From NCBI GenBank assembly GCA_947624045.1, contig CANQIL010000017.1:1-32278 (forward strand): 32,278 nt of DNA. Reading direction: 5' to 3'. The stretch is from an uncultured Bacilli bacterium. GTDB taxonomy: Bacteria > Bacillota_I > Bacilli_A > RF39 > UBA660. How positions within the stretch are numbered: the stretch's first letter is position 1; each line of letters begins with the position of its first letter. Shown here piece by piece: positions 1-8,332 of this stretch. The notes under the pieces were generated by a model. The model was not told the origin of the DNA. It made no database searches and saw nothing but the letters and a program-made list of their open reading frames with translations. A program made the position numbers and the translations under genes.

Positions 1-111
1 ATTATATTCGTTAGATTTTCCCTTAAAAATAGTATCTTTATTTATAATAAGATAAATGATTATACAATATATTAAAATTACGAAATAAACAATTTTTAAA
101 AATTTTTTCAT
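1..111 (-). CDS. Start of a small membrane or secreted protein, cut by the window edge
   Basis: An open frame begins with ATG at 111-109 and runs off the left edge after 37 codons. A ribosome binding site of the GAGGTGG type lies 7-8 bases upstream. The visible product starts MKKFLKIVYFVILIYC and then a run of Ile/Leu/Tyr to about residue 23, which is a lysine-led hydrophobic N-terminus typical of a signal peptide or single membrane anchor. A polar stretch follows (NKDTIFKGKSNEYN). No family can be named from 37 residues. It may be the last gene of the element or the first chromosomal gene beyond it. Confidence 0.55.
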   Translation of the reverse strand, partial: MKKFLKIVYFVILIYCIIIYLIINKDTIFKGKSNEYN

Positions 112-452
112 TAATGCACCACCTCATATTCAAATTTTCTTTATTGTAAAAATATCAAAATTATACAAATCACTATATCATTTTTAATGTATTATAGTTC
201 ATGTTATTCTATATGTCAAACATCAAAATATTTTTATTTTTTATTTTTTATTTCAATAATTAAAAATGGAACAAATGATATTCTAAATAAAAAAATACGA
301 AGAAATAAACTAACATTAGGAAAATAAATTATTAAGTTTTAAATTAATAATTTTTAGTGGTATTAAAATTTGAAAATCATATCTTTATAATTTTTATATG
401 AATAAGTTTTATTTTATTAAAAATACTATAATATAGATAGGAGGTTTTTTTC
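112..452. other. AT-rich intergenic region with no gene seen
   Basis: This is 341 bases of extremely AT-rich DNA between two divergent genes. I see no open frame with a ribosome binding site, no tRNA and no strong hairpin. It must hold the promoters of both neighbours. The TATAAT at 427-432 is too close to the ribosome binding site at 437-443 to be a usual promoter for the plus-strand gene. TATAAT at 386-391 is better placed but has no good -35. Confidence 0.5.
160..188 (-). promoter_or_regulatory. Candidate promoter for the left-edge membrane gene
   Basis: On the minus strand a perfect TATAAT (160-165) lies 17 bases downstream of a weak -35 (ATTAAA, 183-188). It would give a leader of roughly 40 bases before the ATG at 111. 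Such AT-rich DNA yields TATAAT by chance, so this is only a candidate. Confidence 0.3.
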
Positions 453-719
453 ATGACTTCTATGGAACTTGTTGGTTTAAATACAAAATGGTATAGATAT
501 CAAAATGGTTTAACTCAAGAAGACTATGCTAACAAGACAAAATTTAAAATGGCATATATCAGTTTAATAGAAACTGGAGATGCTAATCTTACCTGCAAAA
601 ATATAGATTTAATCGCTACTTCATTTAGAATACATCCAAGTCAACTTTTCAATGAAGTAACGGCTTTAAAAGCAAAAAATCTACCCAAAAGAGTTGATAT
701 GTATAAGAAGCAATTATAA
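453..719 (+). CDS. Small XRE-type helix-turn-helix regulator
   Basis: An 88-residue protein whose residues 8-65 match the XRE/Cro fold. It has a first helix (LNTKWYRYQNGLTQEDYANK), a recognition helix around MAYISLIETGDANLT, and the closing DLIATSFRIHPSQLF helix seen in Cro-like repressors. It probably binds DNA as a dimer. An AGGAGG site 8 bases before the ATG supports the start. The gene is on the plus strand, against most of the window, and its last six bases overlap the end of the convergent 236-residue orphan gene. It may regulate that neighbour or the element. The family call is firm, but the target is unknown. Confidence 0.85.
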   Translation: MTSMELVGLNTKWYRYQNGLTQEDYANKTKFKMAYISLIETGDANLTCKNIDLIATSFRIHPSQLFNEVTALKAKNLPKRVDMYKKQL

Positions 720-740
720 TAGGGCTTCTTTTATTTTATT
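705..740 (+). terminator. Probable rho-independent terminator between convergent genes
   Basis: A perfect 7-bp stem, AAGAAGC (705-711) with GCTTCTT (724-730), is followed by a T-rich stretch (TTATTTTATT). The stem overlaps the stop codon of the small XRE gene and the end of the convergent gene. The 12-base loop makes it moderate rather than strong. Confidence 0.5.
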
Positions 741-1424
741 ATAAATATTTTTCCAAGCCACACCATTTTTCTTATCATTAAAATCATAATTATATGTTTC
801 ATTATAACAATAAATAAGTTTTTTTTCTAGTTTGCTAACTTCAAACATATTATAAAATATTGTTTGTATTTTTTTATCCTTTTTTAAGTTGCAAAATCGA
901 TAAGCAGTTTTAAGACCATTTTCTTTTAAATCTAAGAAATGTGCTGAAACTAATCTATGAAGTTGAATATAGCATAGTTTTGACAAAATAATATTATAGT
1001 AATAAACCAGATTGCCAACAAAGAAACTTCTAGAATTTAATTTATCAATACCAGTTTTAGTTTTTTGCATTTCTTCAAAAGATTTTAAAGTAAACATTTC
1101 AATTTTATCTAAGTCTATTTTTTCAAATAAAAAATTAAAATTAATTAAATTATAATCTAATATATTATTTATTATGATAACTCTATATAAACTTGGTCTA
1201 GGTGTAAAGGTCATATCATTACTCAACTCATTTATAGTATTGTTATCTAAAATTTCATAATCAATTAAATAAAAGATTGATTCTAAGAATTTTATTACTT
1301 TTTCTAATTCATTAATATTAGTAATCTTATTCATACTAAAAATTTTATATATTACACCTCTAATATCATATTTATATAACAAATAATGTGAATTAATATA
1401 ATTATCAATTTTTTCAATATCCAT
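714..1424 (-). CDS. Orphan protein of 236 residues, probably all-helical
   Basis: I do not recognise this protein. It is rich in Ile, Leu, Asn, Lys and Tyr, has no signal peptide or membrane segment, and reads as a mostly helical soluble protein. The ATG at 1424 follows an AAAGGAG site. One feature stands out: RLVSAH at residues 157-162, an arginine and histidine four residues apart in a helical stretch (about 140-180), which resembles the Rx4-6H signature of HEPN RNases. The usual polar residue after the Arg is missing, so the match is weak. It sits alone between two plus-strand XRE regulators and is not coupled to the transfer genes, as expected of cargo. Alternatives are a toxin, an abortive-infection protein, or an ordinary accessory protein. 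Confidence 0.75.
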   Translation of the reverse strand: MDIEKIDNYINSHYLLYKYDIRGVIYKIFSMNKITNINELEKVIKFLESIFYLIDYEILDNNTINELSNDMTFTPRPSLYRVIIINNILDYNLINFNFLFEKIDLDKIEMFTLKSFEEMQKTKTGIDKLNSRSFFVGNLVYYYNIILSKLCYIQLHRLVSAHFLDLKENGLKTAYRFCNLKKDKKIQTIFYNMFEVSKLEKKLIYCYNETYNYDFNDKKNGVAWKNIYNKIKEALL

Positions 1425-1535
1425 ATGCTATACTCCTTTAAATTTTAACAATAATTTTCACTTTTATTATAATAAAAATTAATAAATTATATCTTAATAT
1501 AAAGAAAGTATAACATTAATTTAAAATCAAAGTCA

Positions 1536-1564
1536 ACCGATATCGGTGTATTTTTTTTGCCGAT
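1536..1564 (+). promoter_or_regulatory. Palindromic operator with an extra half-site ahead of the XRE gene
   Basis: A perfect 12-bp palindrome, ACCGATATCGGT (1536-1547), is followed by a third CCGAT at 1560-1564. The two same-strand CCGAT copies start 23 bases apart, about two helical turns. The site is conspicuous because its GC is well above the surrounding AT-rich DNA. It lies just upstream of -10-like sequences (TACAAT 1571-1576, TATAAA 1584-1589) and the GGAGG of the XRE gene at 1609. Autoregulation by that XRE protein is the natural inference. Confidence 0.55.
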
Positions 1565-1608
1565 TTTTGTTACAATTCTTTTGTATAAAGAAGCGGAGGT
1601 ATTAGTAA

Positions 1609-1848
1609 ATGAAATTCAAAGAAGCTATAAGCTTACGTATATATGAATTATGTGACTTATATAACTACATTCCTAATAGACTAGCAGAGTTATCTGCTAC
1701 TCCTCCAACAACATTAAGAGCATTATTATCAAATAAAGTTGAAAACCCTAGTACTTTGATAATATTTAGAATTTGTAAAACTTTTAATATAGAAGTTAAA
1801 GAATTTTTTAATTCAGATTTATTCAAATTAGAAAATATTGATGACTAA
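1609..1848 (+). CDS. Short XRE/Cro-type HTH regulator
   Basis: A 79-residue, single-domain helix-turn-helix protein. Residues 5-66 hold the fold, including YIPNRLAELSATPPTTLRAL as the turn and recognition helix and a closing FRICKTFNIEVKEFF. Small Cro-like proteins of this type are common in Firmicutes mobile elements. A GCGGAGG site lies 9 bases before the ATG. A CCGAT palindrome and half-site lie 45-73 bases upstream and are likely its own operator. The gene is convergent with the end of the transfer operon, with a hairpin between them. It may repress transfer genes or itself, and nothing in the sequence decides which. Confidence 0.85.
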   Translation: MKFKEAISLRIYELCDLYNYIPNRLAELSATPPTTLRALLSNKVENPSTLIIFRICKTFNIEVKEFFNSDLFKLENIDD

Positions 1849-1857
1849 TTTTTAATT

Positions 1858-1880
1858 AAAGAGTGTAACTCTTTTTAATT
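1858..1880 (+). terminator. Terminator hairpin after the XRE gene
   Basis: A 7-bp perfect stem, AAAGAGT (1858-1864) with ACTCTTT (1868-1874), has a 3-base loop and is followed by TTTAATTT on the plus strand. It lies 10 bases after the XRE stop codon and overlaps the stop of the convergent peptidase gene by a base or two. On the minus strand the following tract is less T-rich, so the main direction is plus. Confidence 0.55.
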
Positions 1881-3506
1881 TGCTTTAAAATAATTAAATT
1901 GAGATGTTTTGTTAAATTCATAAGCATTCCACAAATTTGTATGATTAGTTGCTGGATCTTCCATAATAATATCATTTCCATTTATTCCAATTATAGCAAC
2001 CCAATGTTGATTACCTGGAGTTGCTCCTTTTACTTCTGCAGTAATAAAATATCCATTATTAAAATATTGAGTAATTAGTGCAAGTTTCTCTGCTCTTGTT
2101 TTCCCTCTTAAATTGACATTACCAACATATTTAAACTCTGGTACTACTTTATTTACTCCTGCATATTGCAAGTTTCCATTACTATCAAATCCACCATTTT
2201 GATTAAGTGCTTCCACAAAAGTTCCAGGATTAAATGGTGTCATAGGGGTATTTACTCCTGACTTTTCTATCAATATTGCAATAGATGTGACAAGACAACC
2301 TATATCTCCTATTGTTTTTGAAGTTCTACCTATTCTAATATCAGACCAAGTTGCTCCTCTTTGCCTCCAATTAACATACTCTCCTGAATCAATACCATAA
2401 ATAACACTTCCCCATAATGAAGAATATTTATCACTTGATAATTCTGTTAATTGTTTATTTTGAGCAGGATTAAAATAATATTGCGACTTCATTTCATCAA
2501 CTGATTTATTAGTAATCTTAATGTGTAAAACTTTCTTTTTAACTTCTTTTGGGGCTTCGGTTGCATTTACTCCTCTTTCGGTCACAGTTTCTTCTTTTAC
2601 TTCTGATGATAAACTATTCATATCCCAAAATATCTGTTTAAATATTGCTTTTTTATTATCATCAATAGTAATTACATCTTGTTCATTTACTCCATTTGAT
2701 ATTTTTATTGTATAGATAAGTATTACATCTTTCCACGGAGCAATATTACCATCTAAAACATATTCTTCGTGAGCATTCTGATCTTGAATAGATTGCAGTT
2801 TATCTGAAAACTCTTGATTACATTCTGATATAACTTCTTTCATAGTAATACCATTTGAACTTGTCTTTTCCCCAGAGAAAAAAATACCAAATATAGAACT
2901 AACTAAAAGTCCTACTAAACAAATAATAATTATTACAACCACTGCTACCCATCCTCCGACAATAAGGGTAGCAATTAAAGCTTTTGTCCCTGCAATAATT
3001 GCTTTTACTGCTGATATAGTTGCTTTAACTGCTACTTTAATTTCTTGTGCCGTTTTTTTTGCCGTTTCCCTAGCAAGTTTCATTGCTCTTTGACTTGCTT
3101 TTACTGATTCTTTGGCTAATTTTTGAGTATTTTTTTCAACTTGCTTACTTGTTTTAATCGTATTTTTTGCATTTTTTATAGTGGTTTTATTATTTTTTTT
3201 AGTCTGTAATTTATTTTTAAATGCTTTTATTTTTATCTTTGATTTTTGATAATTTTCTTTTGTTTTTAAAAATGCTTTTTGTCCTTGTTTATTAAATTGA
3301 TTAACACCCTCATAAACACCTCTATTAGTTGCAAACTTTATTTTATTACTAACATATTCATTAACATTAGTATCATTATTAACAGTTTCTTCTGCTTTTT
3401 CTTTTGTTCTAACAATAGTATCTTTAAATCTTTCTGTTTGTACTACTGACTTATTTATAGTTTTCACACCTTTACTTGCAATATCTTTTATTTTAATATC
3501 TGCCAT
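1875..3506 (-). CDS. Membrane-anchored C39-like cysteine peptidase of the mating apparatus
   Basis: A 543-residue protein with four parts: a long Lys/Thr/Ala-rich, coiled-coil-like cytoplasmic region (to about 175), one strong membrane segment (about 178-210), a middle extracellular domain, and a C-terminal papain-like fold of the C39 type (about 365-543). Candidate catalytic residues are Cys404 in IGDIGCLVTS, His501 in NQHWVAIIG and Asp517 in IIMEDPAT. The coiled-coil/membrane/middle layout matches the CD1108-type proteins of Tn1549-like elements. Those usually end in NlpC/P60 or CHAP hydrolases that open peptidoglycan for the channel, so the same role is inferred here. I chose the ATG at 3506 because GGGAGG lies 8 bases ahead. 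A GTG three codons earlier would overlap that site. It directly follows virB4. Confidence 0.82.
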   Translation of the reverse strand: MADIKIKDIASKGVKTINKSVVQTERFKDTIVRTKEKAEETVNNDTNVNEYVSNKIKFATNRGVYEGVNQFNKQGQKAFLKTKENYQKSKIKIKAFKNKLQTKKNNKTTIKNAKNTIKTSKQVEKNTQKLAKESVKASQRAMKLARETAKKTAQEIKVAVKATISAVKAIIAGTKALIATLIVGGWVAVVVIIIICLVGLLVSSIFGIFFSGEKTSSNGITMKEVISECNQEFSDKLQSIQDQNAHEEYVLDGNIAPWKDVILIYTIKISNGVNEQDVITIDDNKKAIFKQIFWDMNSLSSEVKEETVTERGVNATEAPKEVKKKVLHIKITNKSVDEMKSQYYFNPAQNKQLTELSSDKYSSLWGSVIYGIDSGEYVNWRQRGATWSDIRIGRTSKTIGDIGCLVTSIAILIEKSGVNTPMTPFNPGTFVEALNQNGGFDSNGNLQYAGVNKVVPEFKYVGNVNLRGKTRAEKLALITQYFNNGYFITAEVKGATPGNQHWVAIIGINGNDIIMEDPATNHTNLWNAYEFNKTSQFNYFKAN

Positions 3507-3526
3507 TATAGACACCTCCCGTTAAG

Positions 3527-5860
3527 TTAATTACCTTCTCCGGGTTTAGTAGTCATAAGTTTATATAGTTTAGTATTTGTTGGGAACTTATTAACAAATG
3601 GTACTAATGAACTTCCTACTTTTAATAATCCTTGTCCTGCACCAACATTTGTTATATACCCCATTTGTAAATCGGAAATATTTAATAATTTAGCAAGTTC
3701 TATTCTATCTGTACTTGCTTGATTTAACATTACAATAAACTCTGAATTTGCTAACATTGTTCTTGCTGTATGACTTTGTAATAAGTCATCAACATTTTGT
3801 GTTATACCAGTACAATATGCTCCATATTTACGAACTCTTTTCCACAAAGTAAATAAGAAGTTAGCAGAGTATTCGTGTTGAAATAGCAAATATATTTCAT
3901 CAATAAAAATATAAGTATTTCTTCCTTTTGTTCTATTCATTGTAATTCTATTTAATATTGAATCAAGTACAACTAACATACCGATAGGAAGTAATTGTTT
4001 TCCTAAATCTAAAATATCATAACAAATTAAACGATTATTAGTATCAACATTAGTATTTTTAGCAAAAGTATTTAAACTTCCATCTGTAAATAATTCTATT
4101 GCTAGTGCAATTTCTTTTGCTTCTGGCTCAACTTGTTTTAAAAGTTCCTCTCTAAAATCTTGTAATGTTGGTGGTGTACCCTGATAGTTTCTTTGTTGAA
4201 AATGTCTATAAACCTGTGCCGTACATCTATCAATAATAGACTTTTGCTTTGGACCTAAATTACTTCCTCCTATTAACTGTTCACAAAGAGAAAGTATAAA
4301 CTCTGATTTTAAAATTACAGGGTTTGCTCCATCTCCATATTCGCTATTCATATCCATTGCATTTATATGATTATTACTTGTTGCAGAAATATGGATAACT
4401 TCTCCTTTCATTGCATTTACAAGTGGAGAATATTCTCTTTCTGGATCAATTATAATAACATCTGCATTTGAATCTCGAAGTATAACTGATACTATTTCAT
4501 TTTTTCCTGTAAATGATTTACCACTACCACTGACTCCTAAAATAAATGAATTACCATTTAATAATTGTCGTCTATCAGCAATAATCATATTTTTGCTAAT
4601 AACATTTTGTCCATAATAAATACCATTTTCGTGATTTATTTCTTGAACTCTAAAAGGCATAAATACTGCAAGTGATTCTGTTGTTAGAGTTCTTAAAGTA
4701 TCAATTTTTCTTACACCAAAAGGCAATGCTGTATTAAGTCCGTCCATTTGTTGAAACTTTAACACTGAAAACTGACAAAGATGTTTTCTAGCAGTAGTGA
4801 GTAAACTTTCTGTATCTTGGTCTAGTTGTTCTTTACTATCAGCAGTATGCACTATAGTTAATACAGATATAAACATTCTTTGGTCACGAGTAGTTAAGTC
4901 ATCAAGAAATTCTTTTGACTCATTTCTTTGTTGTTCCAAGTCATAAGGAATTACTGCACTAAAATTATTGTTAGAGTTTTGGCGTCTTTGCCAATTAGTA
5001 ATATTTGTTTCTACTCCTAATCTTCTATTTTCTACTTCTCTTACGGCTTCATCCATAGGAACAGGAATAACATCAATGCTCATCATTAGATTTCTATTTA
5101 AGTCTGTTAGTTCGGCAACCATATTATCTTTTATATAACTTGCATATTCCTTTAAAAAGATAACTCTACCATAACGATTCCTCATTTTAAAATAATCACT
5201 TTCAAATTCAAAAGTATCTGGACATATAAAGTCTTTAAAACTGTGTCCTTTTCTCATATTTTGAATCATATCAAAATTGAAAGCATTTTCTTCTCCTGCA
5301 CGAAAAAATCCGTGAAATAAACGGAGTCTATCAACTGCGTCTAGTTCTATACATTTAGAGCCTAACTGTGCAAAGTGACTGATTAAATCTGCTCCAATTC
5401 TTGCAAAATAGTTTTTTGCTTCTTCTACGCTTTTTTTATTCACAGAAATTGTTAGAAATTTTTCTTGTGTTATACCATTGGCTCCAGTTGCTTTATCTAG
5501 AAGCATTTTATTATATTCTTGTCTATATTCATCTAAATTATCTTGCGTTAATGGTAGTAATATTGTTTTTTCAAAATCAATCTTATTTAATCTTCTATTT
5601 AAAATTGTTATTTTAGTTGTTGCTCCTGTATCAAAAGAGTTAAGAAGTTCTGAATATTCTAAAAACATACCCTCTTTATCACTTCTACTAGCAACGGCAT
5701 AATTTATATCAGTAAAACGATAACATTTTGAATATTTATTCTTACCTATTTGAAAAATACCATCTTCCCATATTCTTGTGATAGGGATTACATCTTGCAC
5801 TCCTTGTGGTACAACAAATGCTTCCTTATCTTGTTTAAATAGTGTTCTTAATGTTTTCAT
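3527..5860 (-). CDS. virB4: VirB4/TraE-type ATPase of the type IV secretion system
   Basis: A 777-residue cytoplasmic ATPase that powers assembly and substrate movement in the conjugative type IV secretion channel. The Walker A motif GVSGSGKS is at residues 442-449 and the Walker B motif YIFIDEIYLLF around 650-660 (Asp654, Glu655). IIIDPEREY (about 469-477) and the ITQNVDDLL segment near residue 690 are also typical of the VirB4 family. The N-terminal 400 residues form the usual VirB4 N domain. A strong AAAGGAGG site lies ahead of the ATG. The start overlaps the end of the PrgI gene by 26 bases, the standard PrgI-VirB4 pairing of Gram-positive systems. Its length is normal and it looks intact. 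Confidence 0.96.
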   Translation of the reverse strand: MKTLRTLFKQDKEAFVVPQGVQDVIPITRIWEDGIFQIGKNKYSKCYRFTDINYAVASRSDKEGMFLEYSELLNSFDTGATTKITILNRRLNKIDFEKTILLPLTQDNLDEYRQEYNKMLLDKATGANGITQEKFLTISVNKKSVEEAKNYFARIGADLISHFAQLGSKCIELDAVDRLRLFHGFFRAGEENAFNFDMIQNMRKGHSFKDFICPDTFEFESDYFKMRNRYGRVIFLKEYASYIKDNMVAELTDLNRNLMMSIDVIPVPMDEAVREVENRRLGVETNITNWQRRQNSNNNFSAVIPYDLEQQRNESKEFLDDLTTRDQRMFISVLTIVHTADSKEQLDQDTESLLTTARKHLCQFSVLKFQQMDGLNTALPFGVRKIDTLRTLTTESLAVFMPFRVQEINHENGIYYGQNVISKNMIIADRRQLLNGNSFILGVSGSGKSFTGKNEIVSVILRDSNADVIIIDPEREYSPLVNAMKGEVIHISATSNNHINAMDMNSEYGDGANPVILKSEFILSLCEQLIGGSNLGPKQKSIIDRCTAQVYRHFQQRNYQGTPPTLQDFREELLKQVEPEAKEIALAIELFTDGSLNTFAKNTNVDTNNRLICYDILDLGKQLLPIGMLVVLDSILNRITMNRTKGRNTYIFIDEIYLLFQHEYSANFLFTLWKRVRKYGAYCTGITQNVDDLLQSHTARTMLANSEFIVMLNQASTDRIELAKLLNISDLQMGYITNVGAGQGLLKVGSSLVPFVNKFPTNTKLYKLMTTKPGEGN

Positions 5861-6203
5861 TAAAATCCTCCTTTTTTAATTTTTCTTTTAATAATTCATA
5901 GTAATAATTTTTAGGTTTAAAAGTTAAATGCTTTGGTATTAGAAGCTCTGATTTTAACCAAGCATAAACAAACTTTTCAGCACTCATTCCGTTATAAGTA
6001 ATAAAACCTATTGCAGCAAATGGTGAAGCACCTAAAATACATACCCAAGATAATGTTTCAATTTCAAACTTATCTTTTAGCAAAAAATAAAGTATTACTG
6101 CTATCAGACAAGCAAATATAGAAAAAATGAACTGCCTTAACGACAGTCCAAAAAAAATGCTTTCTGTATAATTTCTTATTTCTCTATTTATCTTAACTTC
6201 CAC
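5835..6203 (-). CDS. prgI: PrgI family membrane protein (VirB3-like)
   Basis: A 122-residue inner-membrane channel component. Residues 1-20 carry the conserved PrgI opening (VKINREIRNYTESIFFGLSLRQ), followed by two membrane segments at about 23-42 and 50-70. A short cytoplasmic tail begins with the typical KFVYAWLKSELL. PrgI/VirB3 proteins dock next to VirB4. The start is GTG, preceded by GAGAGGTGAAG, which overlaps the stop codon of the upstream gene. The 3' end overlaps virB4 by 26 bases, so the two are translationally coupled. Confidence 0.92.
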   Translation of the reverse strand: MEVKINREIRNYTESIFFGLSLRQFIFSIFACLIAVILYFLLKDKFEIETLSWVCILGASPFAAIGFITYNGMSAEKFVYAWLKSELLIPKHLTFKPKNYYYELLKEKLKKEDFNENIKNTI

Positions 6204-6210
6204 TTTATCT

Positions 6211-7032
6211 TCACCTCTCTAATTTTTTTTCTTTATTTAATTCTTTTTTTACACATTCATAAATTTTGTCAAAACAATCAAATATTAAGTTGCTACACCT
6301 TTTATTGTTTTGAGAATTAAAATAACAACTTTTATTCTTAAAATTGTATTTTACTAATCTGTTATTAATAAAGCCCTGGGTTGCTAAAGGTATTTGTAAT
6401 CCATATTGTTTAGCTAGATATAAAAAGCAATTTTGGGTAGTAATTCCATTATCATAATTATTGTCTTTATAAAATTTGAAATCAAAACTATTTATAGTTT
6501 CACCTCTCATAATATCATGTTTTAATTTAGACAATGAGTTTTTAAACTCTTTATTAGTATTCTTGAGTTCTAATTCTTTTTTTAACTTTAATTCTTCTTC
6601 CTGTAACTTTTCCTCATTTCTATTTCTTTCTATAATCATTTCTCGTGATTTTAAAGCTAACTCATATTTTTCAGGGAAATACTTTGCAATATAAGATAAC
6701 TCACATTTATTAAAATATAAGCCTTTTTCTATTTTCTTTTGAAATACATATCCTAAATCTAATCCTGAAATATGATTATAATATTGATTACAGTATGCTA
6801 AATCATTAATTGGATTTAAAAATTTATCAAAATTAATGGCTAATAATTTTAAAGACCAATAGTTATTATCTTTATCTTTAAATAGAAAATCTTGAATATC
6901 ACCATTTCTATCTTCTTTTAAAACTGCTATTTCAAGATCTTTATAACATACTTTTGAAACTATTTTATTACTATTCTTTAATTCATTTCTATCAATAAAC
7001 CAAACATTTTCGATTTTATTTATTTCACTCAT
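6211..7032 (-). CDS. Unknown 273-residue protein with a central coiled coil
   Basis: I do not recognise this protein. It has no signal peptide or membrane segment. Residues 1-120 look globular with many aromatics (YWSLKLLAINFDKFLNP), and residues about 125-170 are a charged Glu/Lys/Leu stretch likely to form a coiled coil. The rest is a second globular part (CFLYLAKQYGLQIPLATQGF) with four to five cysteines. It lies between virB6 and prgI, a place where these elements usually keep only transfer genes. It is tightly packed with its neighbours: the last codons GAG AGG TGA supply the binding site for prgI. Possible roles include a channel accessory or a protein that travels with the DNA. No function can be assigned. 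Confidence 0.8.
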   Translation of the reverse strand: MSEINKIENVWFIDRNELKNSNKIVSKVCYKDLEIAVLKEDRNGDIQDFLFKDKDNNYWSLKLLAINFDKFLNPINDLAYCNQYYNHISGLDLGYVFQKKIEKGLYFNKCELSYIAKYFPEKYELALKSREMIIERNRNEEKLQEEELKLKKELELKNTNKEFKNSLSKLKHDIMRGETINSFDFKFYKDNNYDNGITTQNCFLYLAKQYGLQIPLATQGFINNRLVKYNFKNKSCYFNSQNNKRCSNLIFDCFDKIYECVKKELNKEKKLER

Positions 7033-7038
7033 AAAAAC

Positions 7039-7317
7039 CTACCTTTCATAATCTTTCATTTTTTTAATTTTTCTGGTACAAAAATCAATTTCAGTATCCA
7101 TAATATTTTTATCTATTGTTCCATCATTAAACTTAACAATATATCTATCGTTATAACTATCTTTTCCTTTTAAAACACCAATAACTTCAACTATTTCGCC
7201 ATTATGATTCATATCTTCAGCTATTTTTGTATTAAATAAGACTTTTTGATTGTTATAATTTGTAAAATTATCATATTTTTTATATAAATTTAATTTTTCA
7301 TCATCTATCTTGCTCAT
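7039..7317 (-). CDS. Small beta-rich protein, DUF4314-like
   Basis: A 92-residue protein. Its core (about residues 25-80) alternates short strands: FNTKIAED, GEIVEVIGVLKG, DRYIVKFNDGTI, NIMDTEIDFC. This resembles the small SH3-like barrels annotated as DUF4314 in Tn1549-type elements, though similarity by eye is limited. I place the start at ATG 7317, with AAAGGA seven bases before it. An in-frame start 15 codons earlier lies deep in the upstream gene and lacks a good site. It overlaps the preceding gene by 17 bases. It ends in KDYER, the same tail as the helicase and ArdC-like proteins of this element. Confidence 0.75.
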   Translation of the reverse strand: MSKIDDEKLNLYKKYDNFTNYNNQKVLFNTKIAEDMNHNGEIVEVIGVLKGKDSYNDRYIVKFNDGTIDKNIMDTEIDFCTRKIKKMKDYER

Positions 7318-8332
7318 AAGAATTCCTTTCTTTAAAATTACATAAAGATAAATTTTCTCCATTTAATACTTTATTAAAATCTTTTTTAGCTTTTTGAATA
7401 TCATTATCATAATAATATCCATATCCCCAATTTATTTTGTTATCTTTAATAGAATAATAAAAAGCAACAATATATTCTTTTGAATTATCTTTATTTGTTT
7501 TTTCTACTAAAGCAATAGGCTCTTGATTATTTCTATAACCAATATCTATTACATACATTCCATCATCAAGTTGTCTTGTTTTACCTAATTTTTTTTCTTC
7601 AATAAAGTCTTTATAAGATTTAATTATATATTTTCTATTTTTACAAATCCAATGGTCTAATATTTCATAAGCAGAATATTTTTCATTTTTATATTCTTCA
7701 CTTTTTAAAAATTCACTTGCTATCATATTACAAAAATCATAACTGATGTCATTTTCTGGACTTGATGATTTTGATAACATCTCATTTAATAAATCATAAC
7801 CCAAAACAAAAGTGAAATATGCTTTTTCACTTTCTAAATCTTCTCTATATTCTATTGTGTCATTTAAAGTTAATCCTTTAAAATATTTCATAATATTAGG
7901 AGTATCAAAACTTGTTTTTCTATCTAAATATTGTTTTGTAATTCCGTTATCAACACAATATTGTAAATACATTTGAACACCATCTTTATAATTTATATCT
8001 TCTGGATATAATTCTTCAATACTGTTCCATATTCCATAATGATTATCTATACTCATATAGCCAATTTCGTAACCTTTTTCTAGTTCTTGAAATAAATAAT
8101 CATCAAAATTGTAATCCCATTCTGCTATATGAGAATAACCTGTTTTCATTTCTTTTGTATATGGAGTAAATTCTATTATTTTTTCTTGGCCATCACTAAT
8201 AATACTTATCGTATCGTTATTATTTGGATTAATCAAAATAAAATCTATATTTGTATCATATAATTCTTCATCTTCTATAATAGAATTTTCTATACTATTT
8301 TTAGTAAATTCTACTACTTCTTGTTTTGTCAT
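7301..8332 (-). CDS. Unknown 343-residue acidic protein
   Basis: I do not recognise this protein. It is acidic and aromatic-rich with no membrane segment. The N-terminal 70 residues carry a strand-rich part (IDFILINPNN, ISIISDGQEKIIEF). The middle (about 90-150) includes YGIWNSIEELYPEDINYKDG and looks helical, and the C-terminal third has another strand pattern (DGMYVIDIGYRNNQEPIALVE, then EYIVAFYYSI). It may be two domains of the 'large polyvalent protein' kind, but that is a guess. AAGGAGG precedes the ATG and overlaps the last codons of the upstream gene, whose stop shares a base with this start. Part of a four-gene block between virB6 and prgI. Confidence 0.8.
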   Translation of the reverse strand: MTKQEVVEFTKNSIENSIIEDEELYDTNIDFILINPNNNDTISIISDGQEKIIEFTPYTKEMKTGYSHIAEWDYNFDDYLFQELEKGYEIGYMSIDNHYGIWNSIEELYPEDINYKDGVQMYLQYCVDNGITKQYLDRKTSFDTPNIMKYFKGLTLNDTIEYREDLESEKAYFTFVLGYDLLNEMLSKSSSPENDISYDFCNMIASEFLKSEEYKNEKYSAYEILDHWICKNRKYIIKSYKDFIEEKKLGKTRQLDDGMYVIDIGYRNNQEPIALVEKTNKDNSKEYIVAFYYSIKDNKINWGYGYYYDNDIQKAKKDFNKVLNGENLSLCNFKERNSYEQDR

